Of a DNA stretch of 14,122 bases, positions 13,947-14,122 are shown piece by piece; position 1 is the stretch's first letter, and every line of letters starts with the position of its first letter. The stretch lies in the NCBI GenBank assembly GCA_007117785.1, contig SKFV01000291.1, positions 1 through 14,122 on the forward strand. The letters run 5' to 3'. A program made the translations under genes and the position numbers. The notes below the pieces were generated by a model, which saw only the letters and a program-made list of their open reading frames with translations, ran no database searches and was not told where the DNA came from. This stretch comes from Pseudomonas sp. (GTDB lineage: Bacteria; Pseudomonadota; Gammaproteobacteria; Pseudomonadales; Pseudomonadaceae).

Positions 13947-14122
13947 TCAATGCCCACCCTCCTCGCGCATCATGCCAAGAATATCTTGTTCCATCCGGGC
14001 ATAATCGGGGTGGCTGCGCAGAGCTTCCCGGGTGTTTATCGTACCGTCGGATTTGAACGGCGGGTGGAGGATGGTTTTTACCCGACCGGGGTGGCGCGAG
14101 AGAAAAATGATCTGGTCGCCCA
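13947..14122 (-). CDS. C-terminal end of an ABC importer ATPase, nitrate/sulfonate/taurine type (partial)
   Basis: The frame enters from the right edge and encodes 57 residues before a TGA at 13947-13949. It begins GDQIIFLSRHPGRVKTIL, matching the 'DRVxVLSxRPGRI' segment that follows the H-loop region in ATPases of the SsuB/TauB/NrtD group, and ends in the usual helical tail (ALRSHPDYARMEQDILGMMREE). The Walker and signature motifs would lie outside the window. It is an importer-type subunit with no evident link to the exporter operon 3 kb away. It reads toward the rubredoxin gene, 68 bp upstream of it. Confidence 0.8.
   Translation of the reverse strand, partial: GDQIIFLSRHPGRVKTILHPPFKSDGTINTREALRSHPDYARMEQDILGMMREEGGH

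Noticed and set aside
13947..14122. The missing ATPase of the exporter operon
   Set aside because: The fragment resembles importer ATPases of the nitrate/sulfonate/taurine group and is separated from the exporter by unrelated genes.

Overview
This window looks like chromosomal DNA of a Pseudomonas-like gammaproteobacterium (Pseudomonas or the related Halopseudomonas group). The grounds are the moderately high GC by eye, the close resemblance of the rubredoxin/rubredoxin reductase pair to the Pseudomonas versions, the BON-domain (OsmY-like) and DUF3309 stress-type envelope genes, and the density of GGDEF regulators. I recognise no rRNA, tRNA, IS element, phage gene or CRISPR array. The species is inference.

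Layout. 1-378: mostly non-coding, with the possible end of an upstream gene, a 21-codon ORF with a very strong ribosome site, and a hairpin in the leader of the next gene. 379-1471: an exported three-BON-domain protein and a 52-residue DUF3309 membrane peptide, separated by an 11-bp hairpin. 1472-1868: no intact gene, but a truncated start of a MOSC-domain gene behind a nested hairpin. 1869-3053: a YbfB/YjiJ-type MFS transporter. 3057-4316 (-): a soluble PAS-PAS-GGDEF diguanylate cyclase whose first PAS resembles a LOV domain without the photoactive cysteine. 4568-4945 (+): a small four-helix membrane protein. 5004-6050 (-): a membrane-anchored GGDEF diguanylate cyclase.

6089-10823 (-) is the centrepiece: a tightly coupled operon of a TolC-type outer membrane factor, a HlyD-type membrane fusion protein and two ABC-2 type permeases. 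No ATPase is encoded in it. Its genes start with TTG, GTG, ATG (or GTG) and ATG, with 4-bp overlaps at two junctions. The membrane cyclase follows 38 bp downstream on the same strand and may be co-transcribed. Divergent from the operon, 11143-12297 (+) encodes an exported Ntn hydrolase of the choloylglycine hydrolase/penicillin acylase family, whose catalytic cysteine should become the mature N-terminus when the signal peptide is removed.

12526-13878 (-) carries rubredoxin followed by rubredoxin-NAD+ reductase, an electron delivery pair. 13947-14122 (-) is the C-terminal end of an ABC importer ATPase of the nitrate/sulfonate/taurine type.

Functional reading. The window is rich in envelope and secondary-messenger functions: two probable c-di-GMP synthases with intact active and inhibitory sites, an exporter spanning both membranes, and an exported amidase that could act on acyl-amide compounds such as N-acyl homoserine lactones. 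I do not see a clearly new system. The most unusual points are the ATPase-less exporter operon with a possibly linked cyclase, the LOV-like PAS lacking its cysteine, and the decayed MOSC gene with its retained leader structure.
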